From Ceratobasidium sp. AG-K (taxonomy: Eukaryota; Basidiomycota; Agaricomycetes; Cantharellales; Ceratobasidiaceae): a stretch of 64,000 nt of DNA. The position numbers and the translations under genes were made by a program. The notes beneath the pieces are model-generated. The model searched no databases and was not told the origin of the DNA. It was given only the letters and a program-made list of their open reading frames with translations. The stretch spans positions 558,001-622,000 of the forward strand of contig JAWNGF010000009.1 of assembly GCA_037039685.1 (NCBI GenBank), read 5' to 3'. Positions 11,329 to 24,583 of this stretch are shown here, one piece after another (position 1 is the first letter of the stretch; each line of letters starts with the position of its first letter).

Positions 11329-11772
11329 TGTCACAACCCTGACCAAGCTTTGGAGGCCAAGGCTCCAGAGGCTGTGAGGATGGGGGCTGGAACAATGCCA
11401 AAGGGCAAATGTACGGCGCTGAGGCCTAAGTGAGTCACGCAATGAGTGATGGGGAAACAACAAGAGAACAAGTCTTGTGGGAGCAAGACTTGTGTCACTG
11501 GTACATATACTTTCTAAAGTGGCTATGTACAATAGAGAGCAGGCAACAAAGGGAGACAAAAGGAGAAAAGGCAAGAGTCCAAGGGAAGCGGAGAGAGGAC
11601 AAAGGAAACGGGATGAGTCCATGAAGTCCTAGGAGACAAAGGAACAGGCCAGGCAGGCATGTCCTGCGGTCATGGCTTACAAAAGGATGACTATATGCAC
11701 CAAGGCAAACAGAACGAGACCAAACACAAGACAAACAGAAGATGAAGAAGGGAAAAGAAAGAGGTTGTGACA
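11329..11772 (-). repeat. Family E LTR, complete (444 bp), minus orientation
   Basis: Bounded by TGTCACAACC and its inverted repeat GGTTGTGACA. The flanking 5-mers, AAAGA and AAACC, do not match, so this is not a clean solo insertion. Family D LTR lies on one side and element 3 coding sequence on the other, which suggests a deletion or exchange through the LTR. Confidence 0.75.
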
Positions 11773-12068
11773 AAACCACTAGGATGCAAGAAGTCCACCT
11801 ACGGACAAGGGAAACGTTTGACCTTCTCAAACAAATTGGTGCTGACGCCCAAGCAGAATCTGAACACCAAAAACAGGAGTCATGACAAACCTCCTTTGAT
11901 GTCCCACAACAAAGAGAGCCACCTCCTCATCTCCCACCACAGGGACAATGATCACCCTCATTTGAGGTACAAGGGCAATCTGGGTATCAAATCAGGGATG
12001 AAGGAAGAACCTTTATTATTCAAACAAATCAAGGGAGCAATGGAGGAAACTCAGGCCCACGCATCAAA

Positions 12069-12915
12069 ATGCCAAAGGCATTTGCGGGAACCAGAGGAAC
12101 TGCAGCCAAAACCTTCCTTGCAAGAATAAAGGCCTATTTCCAATTGAACCCTACCCAGTATGACACAGATGAACAGTGCATTGTTGCAGTATTGATGAAC
12201 ATGGCAGAAGGCCCTGCTGGAAAGTGGGCACAGCCAGTTCTGAATAGGTACAATGACAATCTAGACCATCCATGGCTAGACTCATGGGAAACTTTCCAAG
12301 TAGCTTACAACAGACAATGGAGTGACCCCAGCAAGACGGTTCAAGCTGAACAAGGGATCCAACAACTATACCAAAACAAGAGCGTCTCTGAATACATCTC
12401 TGACTTCCAACTTCTTTCCCTGGAACTTGACTGGAACAACATGGCCCTAGCGGCACAATTCAGACAAGGTCTAAACTGCTTCATCAAAGCAGAACTTGTT
12501 CACAAAGAACTAAGGGACAGAGTGGGAGCAGAACAATGAGACCTCAAAGGATGGATCAACATTGCCCTACAAGCAGAAGACATCAACAAACTGACCAATC
12601 TGGTTAGCACAAGGAAGAAGAACAAACTACAGACCCAAGCAGAGGGTTCCAGGACCACAAAACTCAAGGGGGACTTAGTCCCAAAAGAAGAAAAGAAACA
12701 CTGAAGGGAAAACAACCTCTGCATCAAATGTGGGGAAACAGGGCACAATCTTGCTGACTGCACAAAGGAATGAACCTACAAGGACAAAGGAAAGAAGCCT
12801 ATGAAAGGAAAAGCCCCAGAAGTCAAAAACAAGAAAGTGGATGAGAATGGATCCACCAATTCCGAGTTGGAAAACAAGATGGGCATCTCTCCACCATGTG
12901 TGAAGATGCCCTGAT
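12069..12915 (+). pseudogene. gag: Element 3 gag remnant
   Basis: Capsid-like region at 12069-12538 (aligned in sense with element 4 gag: FLARIKAYF..., SVSEYISDF...). TGA stops at 12537-12539, about 12702 and 12771. The CCHC knuckle CIKCGETGHNLADC lies at about 12719-12760. No start codon context can be defined because the 5' part is lost. Confidence 0.8.
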
Positions 12916-13004
12916 ATCCTCTCTGCAAAATGTATACTATTGCAAGGCTACAAATGATACACCCATGGTATACACAACTGCAGAGGGAATCATGGAAAAA
13001 TCTC

Positions 13005-16000
13005 AACTCTCATTGACTCTGGCTCATCTAGAAACTTCATTGACCTGAACTCTGCCAAGGAAAAAAAAACATCCCTTTGACCAAGTTACAGAGCCCCAGA
13101 AGCATCAAAACCATTGATGGAAAGACACAAAAGGATCAAATCCAGTACAGATGCAAACTGAAGTTTGATCTAGAAGGAAGAACCTTTGACCAAAAATTCT
13201 ATGTCATGAACACTGGCACACAACCCATGATATTGGGCATGCCATGGCTGAAGGAAACCAACCTGGAGATATCCTGGTCTCCTTTTGCAATCAAATGGAA
13301 AACGGAGGATCCCCTTGTTGCCAAAGCAGGAATACTTCAGGAACTACCAAAGGAACTTGAAGAATTCAAGGACATCTTTGACAAAGAGAAGTACAACAAA
13401 CTCCCCAAACATAGGGAATGGGATTATAGAATTGACTTCTACAATGACAACTGGCTTCCAAAACCAAGGAAGGCCTATCCTCTCTCAGCACGGGAGAGAG
13501 AAGCAACAATGGAGTATATTGAGACCAAACTTGCTCAGGACGTATCAGACCCAGCAAATCTCCCCTGGCTGTGAGCCTTTTCTTAGTCAAGAAAGCCCTG
13601 AAAAAGGGACAAACCATCCCCAACCTACAACCAGTTGTTGACTACAGAGGAGCAAATGCAGAAACTATCCCGGACTGCTACCCCATCCTGCTTCTCAAAC
13701 AACTGCTGGAGATTTTCAAGAAGACCAGAGAAAGTTCAAAGGAAGAATTATTCATCACTTTGCTTGATCTGAAGAATGGCTTTTGGAATGTCAGAATCAG
13801 AGAAGGAGATGAATGGAAAACGGCATTTATCACCTCAGAAGGACTGTTCAAATACACTGTGATGGCCTTTGGCCTCAAGAACACACCCTCTACATTCCAA
13901 AGAATGATGGACCATATCTTCAGGGACATGATTGGAGTGAAGATTGTGATCTACATTCATGACATCCTTGTTGTTTCTTGAGGAAGAAATCAACACACTA
14001 TAGACATCAAGGAAGTCTTGCAACAATTGAGGAAGAACAACCTCTTTGGAAACCTGAAGAAGTGTATGTTCTATGAAAAAAGGGCAAATTGGGTGGGATT
14101 TGTTGTCAACAAGGACGGCATTTCCATGAACAAAGACAAGATCAACACTTTCCAGGAATGGCCCATTCCCAAAACCATGAAACAACTACAGGCATTCATT
14201 GGTTTCTGCAACTTCTATAGGAGATTTGTGGTGGCCTTTTCTTTGGTTGTCAAACCCCTGACCCAATTGACAAGAAAGGACAAGAAGTGGGAATGGAATG
14301 CGGAACACCAGGAAGCCTTTGACTCCCTGAAAGATCTCATATCAAGAGAACCAGTACTTGCACATCCTGATGAATCAAAGCAGTACTTCCTTGAAACCAA
14401 CACCTCAGGAGTTGCAATGGGGGCTATTCTTAGTCAACAACAAAAGGACAGATACCTACATCCAGTAGGGTTTCTATCAAAAAGCTTCAAGGAAGCAGAG
14501 CTCAATTACGACACACATGACAAGGAGCTCCTTGCCATCATAGAAGCATTATGACACTGACACATTCACCTAGAAGGGACAAAGGAACCAATAGTGATCT
14601 ACACAGATCACAAAAATCTTACTTACTGGCAGAAGGCCAGCACCTTCAACAAACAACACAACAGATGGCTCCTCATGCTGGCAAGCTACAACTTCAAAAT
14701 CCACTACAGACCTAGCAAAATGTCGGAGAAACCAGACATTCTTTCCAGAAGAAGTGATCACAAGGACATTGCCTCTGTGGAACAAGTGATGATCTCCACC
14801 AAAAACTTCAAGGGATTCTCAGCCTTGATGAGCAATAACATTATTGCAGAAACCAAGGAGGCCCTGGAAGAAGATGAAAGCCTGAAGTTGTTGGTCAAAA
14901 GTACCAAGGGAAAAGAAGACCTACCTCCCTCTGTGAGGAAGCAGTTCAAGGACTACAATATGAGTGAAAATCTCCTCTGGTACCAAGGAAGCATTGTCAT
15001 ACCAGACAAAAAGGACATCAAATTGAAACTTCTCAAACTCTATCATGACTTGCCCATTGCTGGCCACCAAGAACAAGCCAGAACTCTAGAACTCATTGCA
15101 ATAAACTACTATTGGCCAGGCATGAAAGCCCAAGTCAACAAATATGTTGACAGCTGCAAAGTGTGCCAAAGGGGAAAGGGAAGCAAAGGACACCTACCGC
15201 TCAAACCCTTGCCCATCCTGGAGAAACCTTGGGAAAATGTCGCATATGATTTCAAAGTGAAACTACCAAAATCACAAGGGTTTGACAGTGTCCTTGTTGT
15301 GATGGACCGCTTTTCCAGAATGGCACACTTCATCCCCTGCAAGGAGTCCACAAACTCAGAGGAGCTAGCCGATATCTTTGTGAAGGAAGTATGGCGCCTT
15401 CATGGTTTCCCCAAGACCACCGTTTTGGATAGAGGAACCACCTTCAAATCACACTTCTTGGAAGCAGTCTGCAAGTGGCTGGGAATCCAAGGAATGTTCT
15501 CCACCACCTTCCACCCTGAAACAGATGGCCTGGTGGAAAGAACAAACCAGTGGCTTGAAGGATGGATCCACATCTTTGGAAATCACAAGCAGGATGACTG
15601 GGCAAAATGGTTACCCATTGTGGAATTCTGCCACAACAACCACAAGAACCGAGTCACAAACAAATCACCATTCAAAGTCATCTATGGCATGACACCCAAA
15701 TGGTCCATTGAGGACTACGTGACTTGATCCCCAGAAGGAGACAAGTGGACAAAGGATATGGAAGCTGTGTGGGAGGAAACAAAGGCTCTGATGGAATACC
15801 ATCAATCAAAAGAAGAAACCGCAAAAATACAATTCAAAGAAGGGGACAACGTTTGGCTCTTGACTACCAACATCACCACAAAACGCCCAAGCAAGAAGCT
15901 TGACAACAAGAAGACAGGCCCCTTTGTTGTGAAGAAACAAATCTCTTCACATGCTTATCAACTTGACCTCCCCAAGACCATGCGCATCCACAATGTCTTC

Positions 16001-16370
16001 CATGGAAACATGCTCACCCCCTATACTCAGGACCTAGACCTTCAACAAAATCAACCCCAACCTCCGCCAATCACAACTGAGGAAGGTGAAGAAGAATATG
16101 AAGTTGAGAAGATTGTAGATTGGTATCAAGACCCTGATGGGCTGAGATACTGCATCAGATGGAAAGGTTATAGTCCTCTGGAAGATACAGAAGAACTGGC
16201 AGAAAACTTTGCTGAGCTGATTCATGTCATGAGAATGTTCCAAAGGGACTTTCCCACTGGCCCACTTCCTCTGACTTTCACTTCCTCAGAGTACAAAAAG
16301 GCGAAGGGGAAAGTGGCAGAAATCATCACTCCAGCTTTTCAGCCAACTACCACTGGTTCACTGCCAAACA
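13005..16370 (+). pseudogene. pol: Element 3 pol remnant: protease to chromodomain
   Basis: Protease LIDSGSSRNFID at about 13008-13043. The RT segments are split by TGA at 13573, frame changes and a stop at 13979-13981. The catalytic box is YIHD (about 13955), so RT would be inactive. RNase H has Asn at 14399-14401 but keeps Asp at 14606-14608. Integrase 14594-15727 has zinc site and core residues (VVMDRFSRMAH, LDRG, TDGLVE), then TGA at 15725-15727. A chromodomain (YCIRWKGYS) lies at about 16100-16255. Confidence 0.9.
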
Positions 16371-16410
16371 CCTCCCCCCTTTCAAAGTACTCTTTACCTC
16401 TTGACCAAAG

Positions 16411-17565
16411 ATGCCTGCTGCTTGCACCTCTGCCGTCTCCCAGGCCTCCAAATACAAGAAGGCCCTCATGCTAGCTGGAACAGGCAAGTATGCTGTCAAC
16501 AACAAGGACACTGCCCCCTGGTCTCTCAATGAGGCGAAAGGCCTTGCCGAGCAGCCCCAACCAGGTGTCCAACTTGGGTACGTCCCCCTGCAAGAGTGAG
16601 CAACCATCAAGTGGGCCAAGGAACGCAAGTCCCTCACTGTCCCCTGCCTTGGCTCCCTACTTTGGGTCAGCCATCCAGATGCCTGGCCTTCCAATCCCAC
16701 CAACATTGGGCACAGCAAATACTACCACTGCTGTGGCTGCATTGGACTTACAGTCCACAATGTTGTCCTCAGGAGCACCAATGCCTAGAACCATGACACA
16801 GGGTACAAGTGAGAAGGGGACCAGTGGTTTAAGTGAGAGGAAGACCCTTGCCTTGCCCTCACCAACAGACACTGCGATGAGGAGGGAATCTGGTGGCACC
16901 CATGCGCTACAGGCTTTGAGTCGGGATGGCCAATGGACTGTGAGTTTGAACAGCTACCAGTCCCCACAAACACTTACCCAAGAGATGATCCCCCCTTCAA
17001 CACCATTGACTGGTCAAAAGGCACCAATGGGAGTGGCCACATCAACTTGGCAGGACAGCCAATGGAAGACTCCAAGGAGGAAGTCATTGAGGTCCCCCCT
17101 GCTCCTCCAAGCTCCAAGGACAGGGACAACACTGCCGCCCCTCCCCATATCACTGACAAAGAAGCCAAATGAGTTGAACGAGAATGTGAGGCCACCTGGG
17201 ACAAAGCCCAAGCAAATGTTGAGGCTCTTATTGCCAATGTTGGCAATGCCATTGCCAACATGGAGCCACACCCCCCAGCTGACCAAATGCCATGTGACGC
17301 CAAGGTCCTCAAGGCCTACTGCCTCATCCAATGGGAATCTTGGACCGTCAAGCAGCTCAATAAATGGCTGGACCACAGGCAAGAACAGTGGTCCAGGCGG
17401 GAAACAGCAGAACTCAAGCGCCTACAACAACTCCACCAAGAGGAGCTTGATTGCATATACCAGGAAAAGTGGGACCAAATGAACAAGGTACTCAAGGAGT
17501 ACATGTGTGCCCTGGCAGAATGTGTTGGGTGGTTGGAGTTGAAGGAATGGGTTGCCTGCAAATAG
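16411..17565 (+). pseudogene. Element 3 ORF3 remnant
   Basis: A single reading frame of about 384 codons runs from ATG 16411 to the stop ending at 17565, with about five in-frame stops (for example about 16597, 16786 and 17170). It sits between chromodomain and LTR exactly as ORF3 does in elements 2 and 4. It shares a Cys-x-Gly-Cys motif followed by V...VL and a Trp-rich part, but is otherwise diverged. The last 100 codons (17260-17565) are charged and Trp-rich and probably helical. Confidence 0.6.
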
Positions 17566-17605
17566 GCAAGTGCGCTCCACTACACTTGCCTTTGTGGGGG
17601 GGCAA

Positions 17606-18039
17606 TGTTGTGACCTGTCCCTCCCTCTGTCTCTGTTTGCAGACTTGTGGCTTGTACTGGTGCCTTAAGCGCCCTTTCTCTTTGTTGAGCCCTCTCCCTT
17701 GTTTAGTGAGGTGTATGGATGATGTGTCACCATGAGTCATATGACTCATGCTGTTTTCTATTGGCTGGCCTGCGCAGCCCCCTTTATGACTTGAACTTTG
17801 ACTCAGATGTGTGACTCATGTATTTACCATGACTCACCTGTTTTCTGAGTATATATACTGGCTTGCAAGCATGGTCACCCCCAGCTTGCTTCACCTTGTC
17901 AACTCTCCCTGCAGTGTGATCAGAGGCACTTGGCTACTTAGCCTTTAGCGCAGCCACTTGGACTTAGGAGCTAGTGACTTGTACTGACAAGACTAGCATT
18001 TGTCCACCTTGGTGATAGAGTCTTATAAGACTTATCACA
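17606..18039 (+). repeat. 3' LTR of element 3 (end approximate)
   Basis: Begins TGTTGTGACC after a short G-rich tract. Has a TATATATA box near 17852 and a predicted start AGCTTGCTTCAC near 17882. U3 shares blocks with the family C LTRs (CCTTAAG, CCCTCTCCCTTG...GAGGTGTATGGATGA). Ends at either TCACA 18039 or CCACA 18052. Confidence 0.7.
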
Positions 18040-18052
18040 TATTGTTCCCACA

Positions 18053-19284
18053 TCTCAAAGGCCATTAGTGGTTGTCAACCATAGGCATTAGCAGGTTGTG
18101 ACACTTGGTCACATCTGATGTGTGGTCCTTCTTCTGCTTCTTCTTCTTTTTCTCCTGGAATGTGGCCCCCAAGGTCTTGGCCACATCCTTGTTGAGTTTG
18201 TAATTGTTGCTGTTGTGTGTCTTCCTGTTGTCCAAGTCGGAGTCCATGTCTGTGCCTTGCTTTTTTCCCTTTCCCTTCCTGCTAACATTGCTAGATTGGC
18301 AAGCCATTGGACAAATAAGTTGGCACAAAAGGAAGAGTAGGGCATGTTGGAGGTTTTAGTGGGTGAATGGGGAACTCACTCTGTCAACCCTTGCTGGTGA
18401 ACATTGTGGTGCCATGGTTGCAGAGTTCAAGGTGGTGCACTCTGTTGCTTATGCAAGAGTGAGGCCAATTGGCTACATGAGGCAAGGATCAAATCTGTGG
18501 ATCTGGTCACAGGACACCATGCATCTGACTTCAATCTCTCCACCACTGCCCTTTGCCTTGAACCCTGGAGTCTGGATTTTTTGGAAATGATGGAATTGTT
18601 TGGTCACTCCAAGCACTTTTTTGATTTGTTTTGGACTGCAGTCTCTTAGACCCTGGTAAGTGGAGCCCTTCAACAAACTTGCTGAACCCAATTGATGTGC
18701 ATTCATCCATAGATGTCAATTTTTCACATCCCCTCACAGTGTTGCTTGCAGACAGTAACCAGCCCAACATGTGTGTATAATTGCCCTTTAATCAATGCAG
18801 TCTAATGCATGCATTTGTAGGTCAATAATTATCTCATTGGGAATGCACATGCCCAGATTGGCTCTGCAAAGTCCCACCCCACTGCACACCACTTAACCAG
18901 TGAGTTTGCTCTCAACTTTGATATATTGTCCTTATTGATGCATCAAACTTAGTGCCAATGTGCAACCTTTGGGTATCAAATAGCACCATTACCCCCTTGA
19001 GAATGCTGGGCAATGCATCATTATTGGTGTCATGGATTGTGCCACATTTTTTTGGCATTGATTGTCAGCACAGACAGTGGCTATTGTGAAACACTGAAGT
19101 GTAAGTCTCTTTTTGTAGCGCAGCCCACCTATTTTGTTACTAAATGCACTTTAAATAGAAAATGCCCCTTGATGTAGCACCCCCTTTTGATTCCATGTTG
19201 GCAGCATGGCTCAACTAACTGAGGCACTGGGTATGTAAGTTTTCTTGCATGCATGCATGCCTCGGAAGCAAAGGCTAATCCATT
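18053..19284. other. Unassigned repeat-like sequence between element 3 and the Plavaka pseudogene
   Basis: No convincing gene. A minus-strand frame at 18065-18345 encodes a short Lys-rich stretch (EKKKKKQKKD). Short minus frames at 18473-18770 look like protein fossils but I cannot place them. ACTTG- and TG-rich composition resembles the surrounding transposon debris. GCATGCATGCATGC at about 19246 is a simple repeat. Confidence 0.4.
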
Positions 19285-19744
19285 TTCTGGTGCATAGCAT
19301 GGCAGGACACAAGGACACATGTACTTTGTGTGGCAGTCAATTCCATCCAAAAACTGTACAAAAGCATGCTTGTACTGGTTGCCCTGGAAGTGACAGGTGT
19401 TGTGAATGCAAGGTTATTTGCCTTGCTTGTGCTTTGCTCTTGGAAGGACACCTTCCAGTGTGTTGTGGTAGGTGACATTACCATCAACAGGACCTGCCAT
19501 CCAGCCCACATCTGGTTCCACTGCCACAGCCCTCTCCCCACAAGGTTGCAGGCGCAAACGCACATGTGCAGGGCAATGTGACCCTACTGCCCGGTCTCCT
19601 GCCCAGTCCCCTCCTCAGTCTCCAGCACACCCTGGGCCTCCAGACTTGGATCTTGATTTTGACAACACCCATTTCTGTCATGAGGATTTCTGCTTCAACA
19701 CTTGAGGTGCTGGGTTGTCAAATGCCTGTGTTGCACTGCCAACA

Positions 19745-20259
19745 TGTTGCAACCCTTCTATGCCAGTTGACTGACATCTGTGTCTGTTTGTGCCTTATAG
19801 GCCTGGAGCTGCCTTAGAGGCTCCATACCATATGCTAAGTTGCTAGTGCAACCTTAGCAACCTTATGACAATGGCCTAGGGCCCACTTAGAGTTTCAGAT
19901 GATGGCCTAAAGGCCTAGTGACTTAGTTGCACTCAAGGGGAGAGATGATGAGGCAAAGCAAGCTGGTATATATAGTCAGAGGCATAAATGCCCCAAGGTG
20001 GTACAATACATATGTGGCCAATCAGGCACCACATTCAGTTAGCAAAACACAAAGACCTTCTAGACAGAAGTTCTAGAAGGTCAATCTTTCCAAGAGAAAG
20101 ATCTAGAAGACAGTGTAGCCACCTGGGCCACAGTGACATGTCATCCATACACCTCATGAAACAAGGGAGAGGGCCACATCTATGTACAATGGGCGCTTAA
20201 GGCACAGAGAGTCCAAGGCAGCAGTCAGAGTCCATGGGTGTCATGGATGGGTCACAACA
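19745..20259 (-). repeat. Solo LTR, family C (515 bp), minus orientation
   Basis: TGTTGCAACCC...GTCACAACA on the plus strand. Flanks CAACA (19740-19744) and CACCA (20260-20264) are a target-site duplication with one mismatch. Inserted in the Plavaka pseudogene. Confidence 0.75.
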
Positions 20260-20806
20260 CACCACCACCAAGTCCAAACACCCTTCATGAAGAACAGCCA
20301 TGGTTGAAAGGACTGAGCATGGAGGACATTGCTAGGATGAACCTCCAGGTGGAATTGGTTTGAGACAGAGGTATATCTGCTCACATTTGCATCTTATCCA
20401 AGCTCACAATTACCTCAAGGATTTGAGTTGCCAGATTAAAACCAACTTGTCATGCAAGCCTTTAACTACAAGGTTGTTTTGGACATCAGCAGAGCGGCAT
20501 TCCAAATGCTCCCCAAGGCTTTCCCCAACCACCTATCCAACTTCCCAAAACCAGGCTCAATCAACACAAGAATTACTCAGCTCAGCAGCATGGCCAGTAT
20601 CAAAATCAACTGTTGTATCAATTTGTGCATTGCATTTACCAGGCCTTACAAGGACTTCAACAAATGTCCAATCTGCATGACACTAAGGTACAAGGCCAAC
20701 AAAAATAACTCCTGAAAGTGCATCCCTTGATGCCAGTTTCTTTATTTGCCCCTAATCCCCTATCTCATCAACATGTATTGTGATCCACAAACTGCCCAGC
20801 TACTGG

Positions 20807-21302
20807 TGTTGCAACCCAACTCTATGATGGTTGCTGACTATAACTATATGTGTGCAAGTCAAGACCCAGAGAGACTTGACACCCAAAAGACTGTTGACTG
20901 TAAACTGTGAATGGCACTAGGACCTGAGGATCCAAGGTAACCCTGAGGGAAACCCACTGAGAGACTATTTGTTGGGGAAATGACAAGGCAAAACAAGATG
21001 GGGGTTCCATGCTTGTTGTGGTCTCATTATATATTCAGAACAAGGCATGAGTCATACTCATGCCAAGAAACAAGTCATACAAACTAACCAATCAGAAAGC
21101 TCTATGAGTCATGTCCTATAAAGGAACATGACTTGCTGAGAAAGGAAGTTGCAAGACAAAAGAGAAAGGAAGCAGCTTAAGACTGTGCAAGCTCAAAGGA
21201 AGCAGACACAAAGGAAGTGTGCACAAAGGAAAGCAGAACAAAGGAGACACGAGACAAGCAACCAGGAGACAAAGTCCATTGGAGGGGCCTTGGGTCACAA
21301 CA
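20807..21302 (-). repeat. Solo LTR, family D (496 bp), minus orientation
   Basis: Perfect 5-bp target-site duplication ACTGG at 20802-20806 and 21303-21307. Same family as the plus-strand solo LTR at 33543-34036. Inserted in the Plavaka pseudogene. Confidence 0.92.
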
Positions 21303-22853
21303 ACTGGGTTACTGCACTCAACACTGACATTGCCCAGGCTATTTCTTGGAGATGTTTAATGGGAGCCTGTACCAGGATCTACTTGGTCACTGTGTCCAGG
21401 TCAACCAGAAAACTCTTGACAACATGTACTACTCATCACCCACCAACATTGCACTTGGGCTGTCAACACAGGGGTTTGGTCCATTCCAGTCTCATGCGTA
21501 TCAGTGCTGGCCACTTTTGCTGTTCCACTACAACCTTGACCCCTGAATCCGCACACAACTCAAAAACCTACTTTGTGTTGGTGTTATACCTGGTCTAAAT
21601 GCCCTGAAGGAGGTCAACAGGTTTCTTGATCCACTCATTAAGGAGTTGGAAAAACTTGCCTTGGGTGTGCCAGTCTTCAATGGCACAAATACCTGCCCAT
21701 TTTGTCTATGCACACACTTCATTGCATGCTTTGGCAACATGCCCCCCGTTGCCAAGAGTATGTGCATGAAGGGCCTCAAGGGCAAGCTCCCATGTTGTGT
21801 GTGCAAAATTGTTGGTATTTGACCTCATCATGGCAACATATACTTTATCCTGCTCTCCCAACTGTTCACTACTTGTGACAAGGGACTATGCTTGTACAAC
21901 CCTTGCGACCCCCCAAAATGCACCCACACTGAGTTCCTGCAAGATGCAATCAAGGTTGAGAGTGCCAATACAAGTGCTGAAGAGCAACAGTTTGGTCATG
22001 ACCCTGGAATCAATGGCCTTTCCAGCCTAGCCACCCTTGCATCCCTTCAATTCCCACACTCCTTTCCCCACAACTTCATGCACCTCATGTTTGAGAATGT
22101 TATCAAGACACTGTTGGACCTCCAGATGCATTCAAGGGATTATGAGAAATTCAGCATGGGTTAGGAAGCTTACATCCTTAACAAAACCATTTGGGCTGCA
22201 ATTGGCAAGGCCTGTACAAAGAGCGGTGACACAGTGCCATCATGGTTCAGCAGTTGCATACCAAACATTGAGAAGAAGTGCTCCAAAATGACCTTGGAGA
22301 GCATCATGCTCTTTACCATCCTCCTTGCACCTGGTCTTCTCCTTCACAAGTCCAACAATCACATGTATTATTTACATTTCATTGACCTTGTCAAGCTCAT
22401 CAACAACTGCATGGCATTGCAGCTCACAACACAGAAAGTGGATGACATCTGCAAAGGATTTGCCAGATGGGTACAGAAATACAAAGAGTAAGTCCACATG
22501 CTCAATCATGCTTGTTTGCTAACCCAATGCTCCTCTGCACAGGATCTTCTATGGGAAAACTTGCAATTGGCTGTGTGCATGCACTGTGCCACTGCACAAG
22601 GTTCTGCATGTTGCAGATGGTATCAAACATATGGGCCCCATCAGGGCGTATTGGGTGTTTGCGATGGAACAGTGTTGCGGTTTCCTGGTGTGGGCCAACA
22701 AAAGCCATTGATATCTGTACTCTTTGTTGAACCATTGGGTACTCCACTTGGCTCCGCTCAGGCAGATCAAACTCCTCTACAGTCTTCAAGAAGAGCTTGA
22801 TATATGGCCAAACCAACTGTTGGGCATATCAGGAAATGAGTACATTGGATACC

Positions 22854-23328
22854 TGTCATGACCCAAGGGATCAGGACCACTCTATTTCTCTAAGTCAAGT
22901 TTATTTAGATATATGCAGTATTTTTGAGATAACAACAGTCATGTAATGTAACATGTACTTGTTTTGTAACTCTTCAATGTTGTGTAACTCTGACTTAGTA
23001 ATATTCTCATACCATTGTACCATTGTACAATTATCTTTATATTACACCATTAGACCCTAGGTCTTGGCATTCTCCTTGCATATAACATGGGAGAGTTTGA
23101 GGCTTGAACCTCAGAACTCAACCACTTGTCTAATCAACAAGTACCGTTCCAACTCTACCTAGCCAAAGACCCTTTGTGGTTAGCAGTTAGTCATCACCCA
23201 GGCTCTTTAGCCAAGTGCACCTTACTCATACTCCTGTGTGTTGTCACAACCCATCCCTAAACCATTGTTGAGGTGTTGCTCATCCCTTCAGGTGTGGAGT
23301 ATTATCCTTCCATTGTTGGGCTCTGACA
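22854..23328 (+). repeat. Solo LTR, family F (475 bp)
   Basis: TGTCATGACCC...GGCTCTGACA with a perfect duplication ATACC at 22849-22853 and 23329-23333. No internal region present. Inserted in the Plavaka pseudogene. Confidence 0.9.
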
Positions 23329-24069
23329 ATACCCAAACATTGTATTTGGCAACCCCATTGTGTTGAGCAGCTATCAGCTAGTGGCAGCCAAAAAGTAACC
23401 ACTTATATCACAGGGTTTCTTCAGGTCAACCCAGCTGTAGTGAAGTGTACATTTGAAGGCTGGAAGTTTGTAAACTGGGGCCACATGCAGAAGCTCAAGG
23501 ACAGGTCATTTGGTGATTTAATCTGTGCTGCCAAGATTGCAAAGGGCTCTGAACAAGCTTGTCATGCCTCATTTATTCAGGTACATACCTACATCACACT
23601 TTTCACTGAGTCATGCTCACAAACATCTGGATAGTTCCAGAGTTGTTTGAGCCATTACAACTGGACTTGCAGTGGAGTGAGAGTCACCCACACAGCAAAT
23701 TCAAGTTACAGACAAGTCAAGCAATTCATTGTCATTAATTGGAAAGCCTTACAGAAAGTGTAGGTGGCTGCCAAACTCCTGATCCCGCAGCTGTAGCCAA
23801 TCATTGTGGCCATGGTTGCCCTGATCCCCCATCCCCAGATTGTTTGGAACCATGGCATGGAGCTGGGGCAATACAAGCTGCTTGCTGGTAGGTCAGCCGC
23901 ACTGGAGATAAGCAATGTATGCAACATCAGATGTGTCATTGGTCAATTCTCAACTGGTGGAACCATATGCTCCTCATACATCATTGATCGTGGGATGTTT
24001 GTGGGACAAATCAATGTTCTTGACAAAATGATAGACCCAAATAACTGGGATGTGGCATCTAATGCATAA

Positions 24070-24583
24070 TGGTGTGATTCTCCTCTTAGCTTCAAACTTA
24101 TGCTAACTTTTGACATTCCAATCACTGTTCCTTCACCAACTTCCATGCACTCCTGCCCAAACTTCCAATCCTGCAACCCACAATTAATCAGGTGATCCAC
24201 CTGTTTTGCTTCACAACCAACATAAGTCACTCCAAAGCCCTCAAACTTTAGTCTGACAGCACATATTTAATTTATGCTGCCCAACACACCACCTGTTCAC
24301 TTGATACACCATGTACCCTGGCAGCCACTTTGTCCCTGACACTGACAGCCCACATCAGCCAGGAGTGGAGTCTTGCAATGTTGTTATCTGCAATGCCAAG
24401 TATGCAAGCAGATGACATTGCTTGTGTCCCAGGTGCACACCACATATAAATACAGGTTGCCTTCCCTCCTGTTTGAGTCAAACCCCTGTACCCACTTCTC
24501 TGTCCTGCATCCAGACTCAATCACATTGATTCAATGTGTGTTCTCATGAGCTTTGTCATTCTTCCATGATTAACCATTCCCCT
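24070..24583. other. Downstream part of the host repeat, up to element 4 insertion
   Basis: No gene recognised. The sequence continues across element 4 at 32328, since both flanks carry the CCCCT duplication (24579-24583 and 32323-32327). Confidence 0.5.

Larger units (their letters stand above)
11773..18039 (+). mobile_element. Element 3: heavily decayed Ty3/gypsy element
   Basis: Gag, pol and ORF3 remnants in order, followed by a 3' LTR; the 5' LTR is missing, replaced by the family E LTR. It carries many stops, and the RT active site reads YIHD instead of YIDD. It belongs to the same Tf1/sushi-like group as elements 2 and 4 but is a distinct family. The right boundary is uncertain by about 15 bp. 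Confidence 0.85.
19285..24069 (+). pseudogene. Plavaka/CACTA-type (Tnp2-like) transposase pseudogene, interrupted by three LTRs
   Basis: The N-terminus has a zinc-finger-like C-x2-C...H...C motif (about 19310-19390). After 20259, a C-x2-C treble (CCINLCIAF...NKCPIC...RYK) and PLIP motif lie at about 20600-20800. After 21302 come the hallmark segments LGLSTQGFGPF, CWPLLLF.YNL, LLCVGVIPG, and GKLPCCVC at about 21450-21810. Later parts (about 22000-22490 and 23340-24069) match the family C-terminal half in order, with VVAMV-like and twG-like blocks. Several stops and LTR insertions at 19745-20259, 20807-21302 and 22854-23328 make it dead. Removing each LTR plus one duplication rejoins the coding sense. 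Terminal repeats not found. Confidence 0.8.
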
